Shown here piece by piece: positions 43,810 through 56,339 of a stretch of 64,000 bases of DNA (positions are counted from its first letter, which is position 1; each line of letters begins with the position of its first letter). Below the pieces are notes generated by a model that saw nothing but the letters and a program-made list of their open reading frames with translations, was not told the origin of the DNA and ran no database searches. The stretch covers positions 5,456,001 to 5,520,000 of the forward strand of contig OZ020267.1 of the NCBI GenBank assembly GCA_963971225.1, given 5' to 3'. This DNA comes from Melieria omissa. Taxonomy: Eukaryota > Arthropoda > Insecta > Diptera > Ulidiidae. Made by a program: the position numbers and the translations under genes.

Positions 43810-45755
43810 GAGAATAAAACTTGAGACTTGACTGACCTTAGATATCTTTCAAGTAATAGAAGGCATTTGTTTTCAAGTGATAAGAGGGATGTTACATACA
43901 TTCAATTTCTTCTTGATTCTCATAACTTCAACAAGTCGTATAGTCCTTGTCGATAGACGAAACATTGATCAGTTCGGATTGATCGTTTCGATGAATTGAG
44001 TGTCGGTCATTTCCCTATAAAGTACTCAGTACTCGGTCATTACAAACAGGGAATTGTGTATATCCAATTCGACTGCAGTACTCATTTAAAGATATCAAAC
44101 TCAGCTTGAAAACTAATACTGCTGCTTCTTACAAATGAAGGCCAGAGTTTGATGGCATCGGTTTTCGACTTAATCTCCGCTTTTTAATACCAAGTAGGCT
44201 CAGGTAGCATACATCTTCAAGAAACTTTACTGATAATGTGAGGCAGTTCTATGTCTCTTCCACTATGAAAAGTTATGCCAAACATTGTAAATCCTCTGAT
44301 TTCACTCTTTCACTCTCTCACTCTCTGTTCATTTCAATTTTCCATTGAAAATTTGTAGCAAGTTTTACTATCTCTACATGTTTTCCAATACTCCATCAGT
44401 GCCATCAGTGTTTCTAATTAAAAGAAAATTGTCATCTCAGTGGGAATTAGTTCCACTGTCAGTACAATTCATGCCACTGTCAATTATGGCAATCAATTTT
44501 CATTTCAATTTCATAGCAGACAGCATACACATTGAAAGAAGAACACAGCAGAATCAAATGATGGCTAATTTACATGCCTTCTGTATGGATGCAACGTGAC
44601 AGCCAAATCAAAAATTCCAATGCCATGCAGCAAATGTGACTTGTGTCTTCCGTCGGCGACAGTACACCGCTCTACTCTACTCACTGCAGAAGATATGAAA
44701 ATGCCGGCAGCCTACTTTCAAAGAGCCTCGCCACTGGTCAGCCACATTTTGCAGCTGCTTCGGCCTTCAGGCCCTCACGTCAGACCAAATCAAATACCTA
44801 CTCAATGAACGTTGTTGTGAGTGTTCTTCTGCGGAGCGTAAACCTTGGCTGATTGGCCCGGCGTGGCCGAGCAGTCTGGGCCAAGATGCGGCCGACTAGA
44901 GTCAACTAGACAGCGGCTGCAACAATTTTATTATGTCGCCGCATGTTGTTGCACTTTATCGGCAGCACGTAGGTTGCTGACTGCTGCATGTCGCATGTTG
45001 TCCTTGCAGCTGATAGCAATGTTGTGTGCTGCTGCTGTCGCTTCTTTTATTCTACTTGAAATTACTTTTTTATGTTTCGTTTCCTTGGCTGCAGCCTGGC
45101 AACAGCTTTGCAGAACAACACTGCATGGAAATTGTGCGTATCGCGTCCGCTGCTGTCTGCGGTCATTGCATGCACACACACAAACACAGCAGCACAAAAC
45201 TAACTTTCAAGCGGCTCAGAGTTGGCCGCTAAAATGTTTTCATGTCAGCTTTCAAATTTTCACAGCGCAAGCCAATGCGATTTGGTCGTCGCCGGTCTTG
45301 CGTTGAGCCCACTCCAGGCCGGCCATGGCTGGCTTAAGTAATTACCGGCCCGGCCCATGTTGACATAAACATGCATTTCGATGGGCTGTAAGCGGCGCGC
45401 TGTTGCCGCTGCCGCCGCATTTGGCGTTTATGTGTGTCATGACAATTTTCACGTTTGTTGCTGCCGCCGCTTTTGTGGTGAGCGTTGCCGTTGTCGTTGC
45501 TATTACCAATAACAAATGAATGGCCAGAGCAACACTGGGCCGTAAATTTTGCACTTTACGATTTTTCAGCGGCCAATTGCTATGTGCAGCCACACGCTGA
45601 TTTGCAATTGATTTCAGTTAGAGCTTTGAGCGTTGACTAAGTGTGATTTTATTGAGAAATTATTCAAGTAAATGTGAACAACTGTGTGCTTCGTAAATGG
45701 TTTGTTTTAGTGGGTTTCGATAAGCGTATTTCAGTTTTAGGAAACATCGCAATTT
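43810..45755. other. Unique non-coding DNA
   Basis: Nothing is recognised. A CTCT-rich run lies near 44305-44330. The 44.8-45.5 kb part is GC-richer, with overlapping open frames on both strands that lack recognisable domains. Confidence 0.45.
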
Positions 45756-45759
45756 TTTC

Positions 45760-48065
45760 AGGTCAGGTCTTGTAGGTGGCTGAGCTGTAGATGTACTCGT
45801 TTTCTTCGTTTCGTGTCTTTAGAGACACTGAATCCTATTTCCACCTGAGTGTTGATTTAAAAATTACCATCGTTCGGACAGGTAATCTTTTCAGACTATT
45901 GGTTTAACCAAATAGTCCTTTCACCTTATATGTGAACGTTATTTTTCTCTAAATTCTTCAATTCCAATTGAAATACACTATGAGCTCTGGACACCTTTTT
46001 TCTTGTCATTCCCCTAGGTGTGTCGATTCAAGGTCACTATGAGTTTACGACCCTTCTTTCAGAGCTGTGGATGTCTTCCTCTTTTTCGATCTCCAAATGA
46101 TATCCATTCAAAAACTACCAGTAACTATATTTCGTCTGAACAAGAAGTATTTCCGTAGGGCTGTGGTCGTTCTCTCTCCTTCGGTTGTCCAAGTGTTCCT
46201 ATTCATTGACATAACCGCTTAAGACATTTGTATCTAACCAGATCTCTTTTCATTTGAACCGTAAAGGTCGACCATCTTAGATGTGTAGAAGAAAGAAAGA
46301 AAGAGGACAATCTTTCGGTTTTCAAAGTGCTATCGAATAAACGACATAACCATTTTTATCTGAGCGCTTCGTTCTTTCATCTGTACCGAGACGGTCCTTT
46401 TTTGCTCTGTTCCTCAAAGTTTACCGACTCAACCTTAGTTTGATCAAGCCTGGTAGTTCTTCAAAATTTACCGATTCATACTTATTTTAATCAAACCAGG
46501 TAGTTGTTCCACGTGAGATACGACGGTTTTCCGTCTCTCCCTCCTCCAAGGGGTATCGATTCAATATCTAAAACCAAGTAATCCGGCCATCTTAGATGTG
46601 ATTGTACTCTTTCTCTTGATTCTCCAAGTGGTACCGATTAAAAGACATCACCACCTAAAGCTCTTTATCTGAGCGGATATCTCTTTTATCTGAGCCGTGA
46701 AGGTCCTTCTTTCCTCTGTTCTTCAAAGTTTCCCTTATTTTGATTAAGCCAAGTACTTTTTCAAAGTTTACCGACTCAAGCTTATTTGGATCAACCCAGG
46801 TAGTTCATCACAATTTACCGATTCAACATCACTTTAGTCAATTCAGGCAGTCATTCCACCTGAGATACGACGGTTTTTCTTCTCTCCGTTCTGCAAGGGG
46901 TATCGTTTCCAAATCTTAAACCAAGTAATCCGACCATCTGAGATGTGTTTGTCCTCTTTTTCTCGACTTTCCAAGTGGTCCCGATCAAAAGACATTACCA
47001 CCTAAAGCATTTTTATCTGAGCGGATAGTTCTTTAATCTAAGCCCTTTGTTCTTCAAAGTTTACCGACGCAACCTTACTTGGATCAAGCGAGGTAGTTCT
47101 TTGAAATCTATATATTGAACCTTATTTTGATCAGGGCAGGTAGTCCTTCTACCTGAGATACGACAATGTTCCTTCTTGGCTTTCCCCAAAGGGTATCGAT
47201 TCGAAATCTAAAACCAAGTAAACCGGCCATCTGAGATGTGGTTGTCCTCTTTCTCTCGGTTCTCAAAGTACTACCGATTGAAAGACATTATCACTTAAAG
47301 CATTTTGTCTGAGCAGATAGTTCTTTCATCTGAGCCGTGAAGGTCTTTTTTTCCTCTGTTCCTTGAAAGTTTACCGACTCAATCTTAGTTTGATCAAGCC
47401 TGGTAGTTCTTTAAATTTTACCGACTCAACCTTATTTGGATCAACCCAAGTAAGTCTTCACAATTTACCGATTCAACCTCAATTTGATAAATTCAGGTAG
47501 TCATTCCACCTGAGATACGCCGGTCTTGTTTCTCTCCGTTCTCCAAGGGGTTTCGATCCAAAATCTAAAACAAGTTATTCGACCATCTTAGATGTGGTTG
47601 TACTCTTTCTATCAATATTCCAAAAAACCTAAAACATTTTATCTGAGCGGATAGTTCTGTCACCTGTACCGTGACGGTCCTTCTTTCCTCAAGTTTGATC
47701 AAGCCAGGTAATCGTTCTACCTGGGATATGACGGTGTTCCTTCTTTTCTTTCTTCAAAGGAAATCTAAAACCAAGTAATCTGACCATCTGAGATGTGGTT
47801 GTACTCTTGCTATCGGTTCTCCAAGTGGTATCAATTAAAGGACATTACCACCTGAAGTAGTTTTATCTAAGCGGGTAGGGAAGATAAAATTCCCTCTTTT
47901 GCTCAATGTTTACCGACTCAACCTTATCTAAATCAAGTCAGGTAATCATTCCACATGAGGTACGACGGTCTTCTTTCGTTCCGTTCCCCAAATGGTATTC
48001 ATTTTAAAACTAGAATCAAGTAGTCTGAACATCGAAGATGTGGACGTTTTCTTGCTCTCCGATTC
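45760..48065. repeat. Degenerate tandem array, ~220-360-bp period
   Basis: GAGATACGACGG or close variants occur near 46519, 46863, 47155, 47511, 47733 and 47957. Between them, in a constant order, come ACCAAGTAATCCGACCATC, GAGATGTGGTTGT, CCAAGTGGTACCGATTAAAA, ACATTACCACCTAAAG and TTTACCGACTCAACCTTA. Period varies through indels. It is non-coding; all frames are broken. Confidence 0.85.
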
Positions 48066-48445
48066 AAGGATACTATGAGCTGCAGCTTTTTAAATTTTTC
48101 CAACAATATACAATTTACAACAATTTTCACTTTCATACATCGAATTCACAGACTTAAGGCAATTTTTAAACTTTAGACAATATTTTTATTTAGTCACATT
48201 GAACCAATCCCTGGTGCCATTACCGCTTTATCATCATTAAATAGAAAAGCCTTGTGTCATTCCATACATAAATATATAAAAAATAAAATTTTAATTACGT
48301 ATGCAAAAACAAAAAAAAAAAGATAGAGTAATCGAGTCATCTGCTTGCAACTGCCAGCAACAATAACAGAAATTAACCTTTTTTGTAATCACATTTTCAG
48401 GATTTTAATGTCTGCTGTGATTTTTAATTTACAACAACGCTCCGC

Positions 48446-48460
48446 GCCTAAAAGTATGCA
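48446..48460 (-). promoter_or_regulatory. Single strong Su(Hw)-like site
   Basis: GCCTAAAAGTATGCA is an exact reverse complement of the array core TGCATACTTTTAGGC and is not within a repeat. Confidence 0.6.
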
Positions 48461-48733
48461 TCAACAAACTTGTAGCACACACAACCGAAGCATAAATAAA
48501 TATTAAGTAAGCAAACGAAATGAAATGAAAACCAACAAATGCTGAGCTCATAATTTTCGCAGTAGTGAAAAACGCAAAAACAAAAAAAATCAGCGACAGG
48601 AAATATTACCGCGGCAGCTCAAGTTTTTTATGCGCTCGTGTATCCTTGAAAATGGCCTGCGCCCGAGATTGATGCGATTTCCGGCACAACCGGCACAGCA
48701 GCCCAACAACCAGACAGACAGACACAACACAAC

Positions 48734-48754
48734 CACACACACACACACACACAC
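48734..48754. repeat. (CA)n microsatellite
   Basis: This is an uninterrupted CA run of about 20 bases. Confidence 0.95.
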
Positions 48755-50371
48755 GCATACGCACGCACACAGCTGTTGTGGCACTCGGGCGCGTGTGGCG
48801 CCAACTTTGGCCGAGTGATTTTTTTTGGCGGCTTTTCGACTGCTTTTTCAGGGATTTTTCAAATTTTTATTTTCGTTTTTGGTATTTTTAGCATTTTTGG
48901 TTTGTCTACTTTCACTCTGGTGCCGAAGCCAACTTTTCGGCGCCAGCACACGCATGCAGGTGTGATTGCGGTGGCTGTCGTTCGGTTGTGTGCGCCAGTG
49001 AAATTATTTCTGCGGTTGCTGTGGTTCGGCGTAAGCAACACAACACAACAAAAAAACAAAAACAGCCTTCGAAAAAAGTTGAATTTTAATTAAGAAAGTT
49101 TTCGCTGGTTCTCTGACTGTGGCGCGCACACCCACTCGACTACGCACGCGGCGATTGAATATCAAAGTTCGCTTTTTTTCCTGCGGTCATGGTTTGTGCT
49201 GTTCGTTGACCGTGAATAAAATTTAATTTTGATATATGATATTTTTATGATATTTTTATGAGGCAGACAAATTTGTTATGTCGCTCACACACAGTGGCGC
49301 ACACGCACCCGTGAAGGTGCCAAACTTTGTGGCAAACGCTAATTTTTGACCTTTTCACACCCGCCCACTCACACATGCACGCTCGACCGATTGTCCTTGT
49401 GCATGTTATTATCCTTTTATTTGCGTTTGGTTTCGCGGTGATTTTTTCGTGCCGTTTTTTATGTCCTTTTTGCGCTTTGTTATTCGGGTGCGGTGAAGTT
49501 TTTTTGTGCTTCGATTTCAGGACTTGTGGTCACATGGTTTGCCATGGCGTTTTATCTCCTGTTTCGAGTGTTCATTGGGTTTCGGTTCGACTTGAGATTA
49601 AGTTTGGATGTGAGTAATTTGTGTTGGTGCCCTTATTTTTGCGGTAACATATTGCCACATGCTATATTGAAAAAGTTTGCAAACTGTGTCCAACCGAATA
49701 TTATTGGTTTAATGTATGCGCAGCGTTGCATTTGGAATAAGGTGACCGTTTCTAGAAATATTTGTATTGTTATAGAATGAAAGAAGGTGTAAAGCACTTT
49801 TAAAGGTTTATTTCTCTCCCTTTTTGCTCGATGACTCACTTTTACAACAGACAAACATACAAATCCATATATAATAAAAATTTAGCTAGTACAAGGCTTT
49901 GGCTTTGTCAGTTTTCGAGCTTACAACAAACTCACTCGTGGTCCAGTTAAGCTTCCAAAGCCTGGCACTGCCGTATTGAATCTTAACTTAAACCTTACAT
50001 CAATGTCCCAGCTAGTCTCTTTATTATCTATTCTCACTTCTTAGATGAGGCCTATAAAAGATGTTAGACAGAACAGGAACTCCAATAAGGTTCTAAGAAA
50101 TACGTCTCAGTCAAAGCGATAGTATCCTGTTAAGACCACCACGACCTTGAAAGTAAGATATATTTTTGGAGGGCTAAGTTTTCTGAGTGTTAGAGGGATA
50201 AGTGTGCTATGTCTAATGTCGAAGCTGCCACAGTGAGAGGAATTGGGAGCCCGTAAGTCTTATACTCTCTGTATGATCTGGAAGGTCCTCAATGAGTCCA
50301 TAGTGGAGATATAAACTCTAGAGTTCGTTCGAAAATCGAAATTTCTGGAGTAAAGAGTCCCATATTGTACA

Positions 50372-50815
50372 TCTGATCTAATCTTTTTTAATCTAATCCA
50401 GTTTCATATAATCTAATCTCAACTCATCTTGTATATAATCTTGTCTAGTCTCATCTAACCTAATCTAAAGTAATATAATCGAATCTTATCTAATCTAATC
50501 TAATCTAATCTAATCTATCTAATCTAATCGAATCTATTCTAATCTAATCTTATCTGTGTCATCTTATCTTATCTATCTCATCTAATCTAGTTTAATCTAA
50601 TCTAATCGAATGTAATCTCATCCAATCTACTTTTATCAAATCTAATCTAAACTCAAGTCATCTAATCTAATCTTATCTTATCCAATCTAATGAAATGAAA
50701 CTATCTCATCTTATCTAATCTTATCTAATCGAATTGATTTTATCTAATCTAATCTGATCTCATCTAATCTTATCTACTCTTATCACATCTAATCTGATCT
50801 AATCTAATCTTATTT
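50372..50815. repeat. (TAATC)n pentanucleotide microsatellite
   Basis: TAATC and one-base variants (TTATC, TGATC, CATC) repeat for about 440 bases, with slips of the register. Confidence 0.93.
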
Positions 50816-50885
50816 GAAAAAAAAGCTACCCACAGGTCTTGCAGAGATCATTCTTTCTACTTTGTGATGTCACATTAGTTTTGTC

Positions 50886-51029
50886 CAGTGGCGCACATAA
50901 AATATAATTTGGGGGAGGGGGATTTGCATACAACAATTGTAGGCCGAATATCATTTGAAACCATATTTTGTACCAGCAACTTTTGTGTTTCAGGGGTTTG
51001 AACCCCCAACTCCCCTGTGCGCGCCACTG
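50886..51029. mobile_element. 144-bp hAT-type MITE
   Basis: The ends CAGTGGCGCACA and TGTGCGCGCCACTG are inverted repeats with one inserted CG. The 8-bp flanks GTTTTGTC (50878-50885) and GTCTTGTC (51030-51037) match at 7 of 8 positions, the hAT target length. The interior is G-rich near the left end and C-rich near the right. A second, decayed copy lies at 42889-43028, confirming a repeat family. Confidence 0.87.
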
Positions 51030-51039
51030 GTCTTGTCTA

Positions 51040-52470
51040 TCTCGAATATTTCTTAGCCTTGGCTGTCATTTTACCCTAACTACCTATTTTAGAAATCTGA
51101 ACCTATCTAAATCACTTAACAGAAGCTTTTAGAACTCCCATCTATGAATATTTTGGAGACTCGAAGCTTTCTCTATACGTGAAAATGCATTCACTCTAAA
51201 TCCAAGTAGAACTGCCCGTTGATGTGGTACATGATGGTCACCCTATTTTTATTTCAATATTTCAACCTTTTTGCGTGACCCCGGCCACAGCAACCAATTT
51301 TCATACCAACACCCACAAGTAATTTTTTTTTATTTTCTCCTATTGTCGCATTCTTGCGGTACATCATAAAAATTTAATTTATTTTAGAGTATTAAAATAT
51401 GCATATTTGATGCGGCCCAACTCATTCGCAATGACAAATTCGCAATTTCCATTAGCTCGCCGCCAAAACATTCGTCGCCACCCGATGCCAACGTGAAATC
51501 GAATATGTTCATTAAAAATGTTGCAGCGCGTTTAGTTAGCAGACTAGTCGGTTGGGCTGACACTGGTTGGCGGGGTCGGCTGGCTGGCGTTGGTTGAGTT
51601 TTGAAATATGCCAAATGTACTGACAAGTGACAACCGAAAATGACATATCGACAGCAACAGCAGCAGCAGCTGCAGCGTCACGACCACGCACCGCACATTG
51701 TTGTGTTGGTTCGTGTTGTTGTTGCTATTGTTGTTGTCTTTGTTGTCCATAAATAAATGGCCATGACACGACCGTGACGCTGACAGCGTCAGCAACAACA
51801 ACAACATCGGCCATACGCCAATTCTATCAAGGATGCATTGCAGTCTGACGACAGCGCAGGCAATGACAGCAACAACAATGGCACCGGCACCAACCATGGC
51901 ATCGGAGCGCAGTGCTGCACAGCGCCAATATTAGCCAATGTCATTGGACTAGAAATTTTGTGCAATTGAAAAGTGGCAACCAATAATGACAGCAACGGCA
52001 AAGCGGCAAACGGGGAAACCAATAAAATGCTGCCATGGCGACTAAACAAATGCGAAAGCGACAGACAAGCTGAAATTAATGTGCAACGCTGGCATAGTGA
52101 AAGCTTGAGCAACGCAGTGCGTTTTTGTACAACTCACACCCAGCACTGTGAGGGCGTCAGACTAGTGCGACTGAGGTATGGAAGTACGATTGGGTCGGTG
52201 TATGAAAGTTTGTGAAATTGCTACAACGATTTGAGATGTTGAAATATTTGTTGGCACTGACTTTACTGGGGATTTCTGTTGAGAACATTTGGGAGTAAAA
52301 ATTAGAAGAAAGTGTAGGTTTCAATGAAACTAACGAGGAGCTCGAGGGCTGAACGATGCTTTACTTGGACCCTTGTTGGAATGAAATTTGAGCCACACTC
52401 TTCAGTGCAAAAAATTACAGTTTATTGATGAATGAATTATTCTATAACTTCTTCAAAATAAGTTCAATCA
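51040..52470. other. Unique non-coding DNA
   Basis: No gene recognised. CAA/CAG-type runs lie near 51650-51740 and 51790, and give repetitive open frames on both strands. Confidence 0.45.
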
Positions 52471-52474
52471 ATTG

Positions 52475-53455
52475 CATTATTTATTTTATTTATGTATTTA
52501 GTTTTATTTATTTTATTTATTATTTATTTAATTTAATTTATTTTATTTTGTTTTATTTTATTTTATTTTATTTATTTATTTTATTTTGTCTTATTTTATT
52601 TTATTTTATTTTATATTATTTTGTTTTATTTTATTTATTTTCTTTCATTTCATTTTATTTTATTTTATTTTATATTATTTTGTCTTATTTTATTTATTTT
52701 ATTTTATATTATTTTGTTTTATTTTATTTTGTTTATTTTATTTATTTTATTTCATTTAATTTCATTTTATTTATTTTATTTTATCTTATTTATCTTATTT
52801 ATTTTTTTTATTTTAGTTATTTCATTTATTTCAATAATTTTATTTATTTTATTTATTTCAATTATTTTATTTATTTTATTAATTTTTTTATTTTATTTTT
52901 TTATATATTTGATTTATTTTTTATACATATTATTCATTTTATTGGATTTATTTTATTTTATGTAATTTTATTTTATTTTATGTTATTTTATTTTATGATA
53001 TTTTATTTTATTTTATTTTATTTATTTTATTCATTTTATTTATTTTATTTCATTTTTTTTATTTTATTAATTTTTTTATATTTTTTCTTTTTTTTATTTT
53101 ATTTATTTTAATTATATGATTTATTTTATTTATTTATTTCATTTATTTTATTTATTTCAATGATTTAATTTATTTTATTTATTTCAATTATTTTATTTAT
53201 TTTATTAATTTTTTTATTTTTTATATATTTGATTTATTTTTTAAACATATAATTTATTTTATTTTATTTCATGTATTTATTTATTTTAATTATTTTATTT
53301 TATTTATTTTATTTTACTTTATTTCATTTCATTTTATTTCTTTTAATTTTTTTTATGTATTTTATTTTATTTGTTTTATTTTATTTTAATTTTTTTTATT
53401 TATTTATTTATTTCTTAATTATTTATTTTTTTTTTTTATTTTATTTTTTTTTTAA
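52475..53455. repeat. TTTTA low-complexity tract (~1 kb)
   Basis: Nearly pure TTTTA/TTTA repeats produce long Phe/Ile/Leu/Tyr-only open frames. These are composition artefacts, not genes. Confidence 0.95.
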
Positions 53456-53459
53456 ACTA

Positions 53460-54680
53460 ATGAATACTTTTCTCAACATATCCGCACACTTTTGACACAG
53501 ACTGTAACTATGCGTCGTCGTGTTGTAGTTTTGCGGGCAAACTCAAGTTATGCGAAATACCCAACACGCAAATTATTGATCGCATTCCCCTCCCTCCCTT
53601 CCCCCTCTAAATCCATTTGCACGAAATGGCAAACTCATCGACTGTGTACGCAACCGACGCCCTGTTCGCCGCCTCCGCTTGACTTTCGCTGACACAGCCA
53701 AAATCCAATGTGACACCGCAGTGTTGTTGGCATAACTGTGAGCATTGTTTGTGCGGTCGATTGGGGAAATGGAAACGCTCAATGAATGGACAGCGTTAGT
53801 TTACCGGTTGCACACGAAAGCAATTGCAAAAATGTCGCCACAACCTCAAACCTGTTCTCGCTCTGCTGCCACTCATTGTTTGGTCGACCAACGAACAGTC
53901 GGTGTGCGTGTGCATTGCTGCGCCTAATGAGGTGCGACATTGTCACTTGCAGTTGTCTGCTGCTGCTGCCGCAACGGACCATCCGCAGTGCTGACAAAAA
54001 TCGCTGGGCCGAATGCAAAGTGTCTAAATGGAATTCTCGCAATTGGATTACGCGCGCGCAGACAATTTATTGCAACTGCAATTATTTCTTTGCATGCGAG
54101 CTGCAGTCGCGCCACATGCCAACTCGCGCCGCCACACTATCTGCCGCCCATACGCACTAAACGCGGCCAAGGCAGACACATTCAATTTCATGCCGCAACC
54201 GCCCCACTCGTTTAGAGATGTGGCGCGGGCAGCGAGTGCAGTGTTGGCATTAAACTGTCAGTCGACGCGTAATTGGATAAAATTGGCATCCGACAAAATG
54301 GTGATTAAATTTAATTATTAGTTGGTGTGGCCGCTGCTGCTGCTGCTGCTGGCCACACGGCGAAGGACAGTTTTTTGGGCAATTGGAAATAGAGTTGAGA
54401 TTCAAATTTAATTACCGTACAGTGGGGTAATTTGGCGCAAAGTTTTTGCAAAGTTGTAATTTAATCGAGGCGTAAAATTAATTGGGGGAACATGTCGGGC
54501 CGAAACTAATTGAATTGGTGGCTTTGTTGGTTTGGTGAAATTGCATCATGCGCACACCAATACATACACATTTTGTTTGATGTGAATGCGCTCATTCATG
54601 ACAAAAGGTGGGGCGGGAGAATGAAATTACAGCAACAACATTTGCATAACAGAAGCCAGATTTGATGGTTCTGCGTTTTA
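53460..54680. other. Unique non-coding DNA
   Basis: GC-richer sequence with many overlapping short frames on both strands and none with domains. A short GCT run lies near 54334. Confidence 0.45.
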
Positions 54681-54689
54681 GATGAGCTG

Positions 54690-55935
54690 ACATCGATTAC
54701 TGGCGATGAGAAGAAAAGTGTTAAGGGTGGTAGTTATGAAATAGAGTTAGAGTTTCAGAAGGAAGTGAAATATCTGGGCATTATAATAGATCAGATACTC
54801 CACTGGAAGAGACACATTGTCGAAACGATTAAAAAGGCCACCAGGGTCCTGATGACCTGTAGGTCCGTAGCAAGTAAAAGCTGGGGTTCTTACCCAGCTA
54901 TACTAAGATGGATCTATACGTCGATCTTGAGGCCTATGATAACGTATGGTTCAGCGACCACCATCAGGGCTCTTAGTAAGCTCCAAAGACTGGCATGTGT
55001 GTGCATAACAGGGGCTATGGGAACGTGTCCGACAGCATCCATGGAGGTTCTTCTTGAATTTACACCTCCTCACTTACATATACAAACCCAGGCGAAGCGG
55101 GCTATAACGGATAACTGACGTAAATGTCGGGACCGAGGGTTTCTTCAGTAGTAAGAAGATTGATATTCTTACGATCCAGTATCGCGAGATTGCAATACCG
55201 AGAGACACCGTTACTCCGAAGCTCTGTTTTACCAAAAGATTTAAAACAGAATTCAGTAATAAAACGAGCTGGGTAGGTATATCAGAGACATATCTGATAG
55301 ATCAGTACATGATTTCCTGGTACACAGATGGCTCTCTAACGGTGGAAGGTACCGGAATCGGGGTATATGGACCGGGGATTAGACACTCGGAACCTACAGG
55401 AAAGCAGACCCCCATGGTTGGTTGGTTAAGTGGCTGCCTATGTATGAGACACACTTAGGTCTATGGGCCCGTTGTGATACCACGAATTCCACCCGTTTGA
55501 AATGTGTATGAAACACTGTTTTTTCCAACATGTGATACCACACACATTTCAAACGGATGGGGAAAAGGAGGGAGGGGACCTACAGTTTAACGCCGAATCC
55601 GAACGGCGATTGGCAGATTGGAAATACCGGAACAGGAAGATCGCAATCCTGTCAGACTGCCAAGCGACAATCAAGGCATTAAGATCCTACCTGGTATCCT
55701 CGAAACTGGTGTCAGAATGCCATGAGAAGCTGAACGAACTTGGCCGCTACAATCAGGTATGGGTCCTCTGGGTTCCGGGTCATGCCGGTATTGATGGCAA
55801 TGAGTAGGGCGACAAGAAAGATCCTTTCCAGGAAAGACGAGATAACCATCCGGAATACTGGGAAAATCAACCAAGCCTTGAACATTCCAAGACGGTTATT
55901 GGATCTTGCAACAAGAAAAGGTTCGAGGAATGTAT
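54690..55935 (+). pseudogene. LOA-like non-LTR ORF2 remnant (RT tail + RNase H)
   Basis: The translation gives KYLGIIIDQILHWKRHI and ILRWIYTSILRPMITYGS, the post-RT region of LOA/R1/Jockey-type elements. After a frameshift come SWYTDGSLTVEGTGIGVYGPG (RNase H start, catalytic Asp present) and, beyond a SINE insertion, KIAILSDCQATIKALRSYL and VWVLWVPGHAGIDGNE (later RNase H blocks). The Glu-bearing block is lost at the insertion. A stop follows GNE. The N-terminal domains and RT core are absent. Confidence 0.82.
55405..55612 (-). mobile_element. tRNA-Asp SINE 3' part inserted in the RNase H region
   Basis: On the minus strand it reads GTAGGTCCCCTCCCTCC, CATCCGTTTGAAATGTGTG, ACATGTTGGAAAAAACAGTG, GTGGTATCACAACGGG and GTGTGTCTCATACATAGG, ending in CTTAACCAACCAACC. 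It lacks the tRNA head. It separates the GTGIGVYGPG and KIAILSDCQ blocks of the host retroelement. Confidence 0.82.
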
Positions 55936-56118
55936 GAGTCTCTCAAAGAATAATCCAAGGAAGAGCTGCTTTTGGTTGTAATAAAGGGGAATGAAGGGTT
56001 ATATTGACTAATAGTTTTCGTTCGAGTCCTTAGCGGTTCGAATAAAAGGTGAGTTGGTTGTAGTCGGCAAAAATTGGCTTGCTGATGGGTTACCATTAGT
56101 AGATATTTCTATGATTTT

Positions 56119-56134
56119 TTGCGAAAAAGAAATA
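56119..56134. repeat. 16-bp target-site duplication (3' side of the I element)
   Basis: TTGCGAAAAAGAAATA is repeated exactly at 61660-61675. Confidence 0.95.
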
Positions 56135-56339
56135 TTATTATTTATTATTATTATTAATTTATTGAACAAGGATAATATAATTATGCCTTAACAATATTGT
56201 AAGCGTGAGCGACTAAGGCCATCAGCTTATTTAGATTTAAAAGCTAATTGTACATTGGCTTAGCGTAATGTGTTATATACAGATACAAAAGATATAAAAA
56301 ACAAAAAACAGTGTTGAAGATTATGTAAAACATACTAAA

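Larger units (their letters stand above)
48070..50365. other. Unique non-coding DNA
   Basis: Nothing gene-like is supported. A CA microsatellite lies at 48734-48754 and one Su(Hw)-like site at 48446. Confidence 0.45.

Noticed and set aside
44845..45306. 153-residue open frame
   Set aside because: Cys/Ala-rich composition from a GC-rich stretch, with open frames also on the other strand; no recognisable domain, and it starts at a non-ATG codon.
52425..53111. 228-residue open frame rich in Phe, Ile, Leu and Tyr
   Set aside because: It is an artefact of the TTTTA low-complexity tract. There is no domain and no codon structure beyond the repeat.
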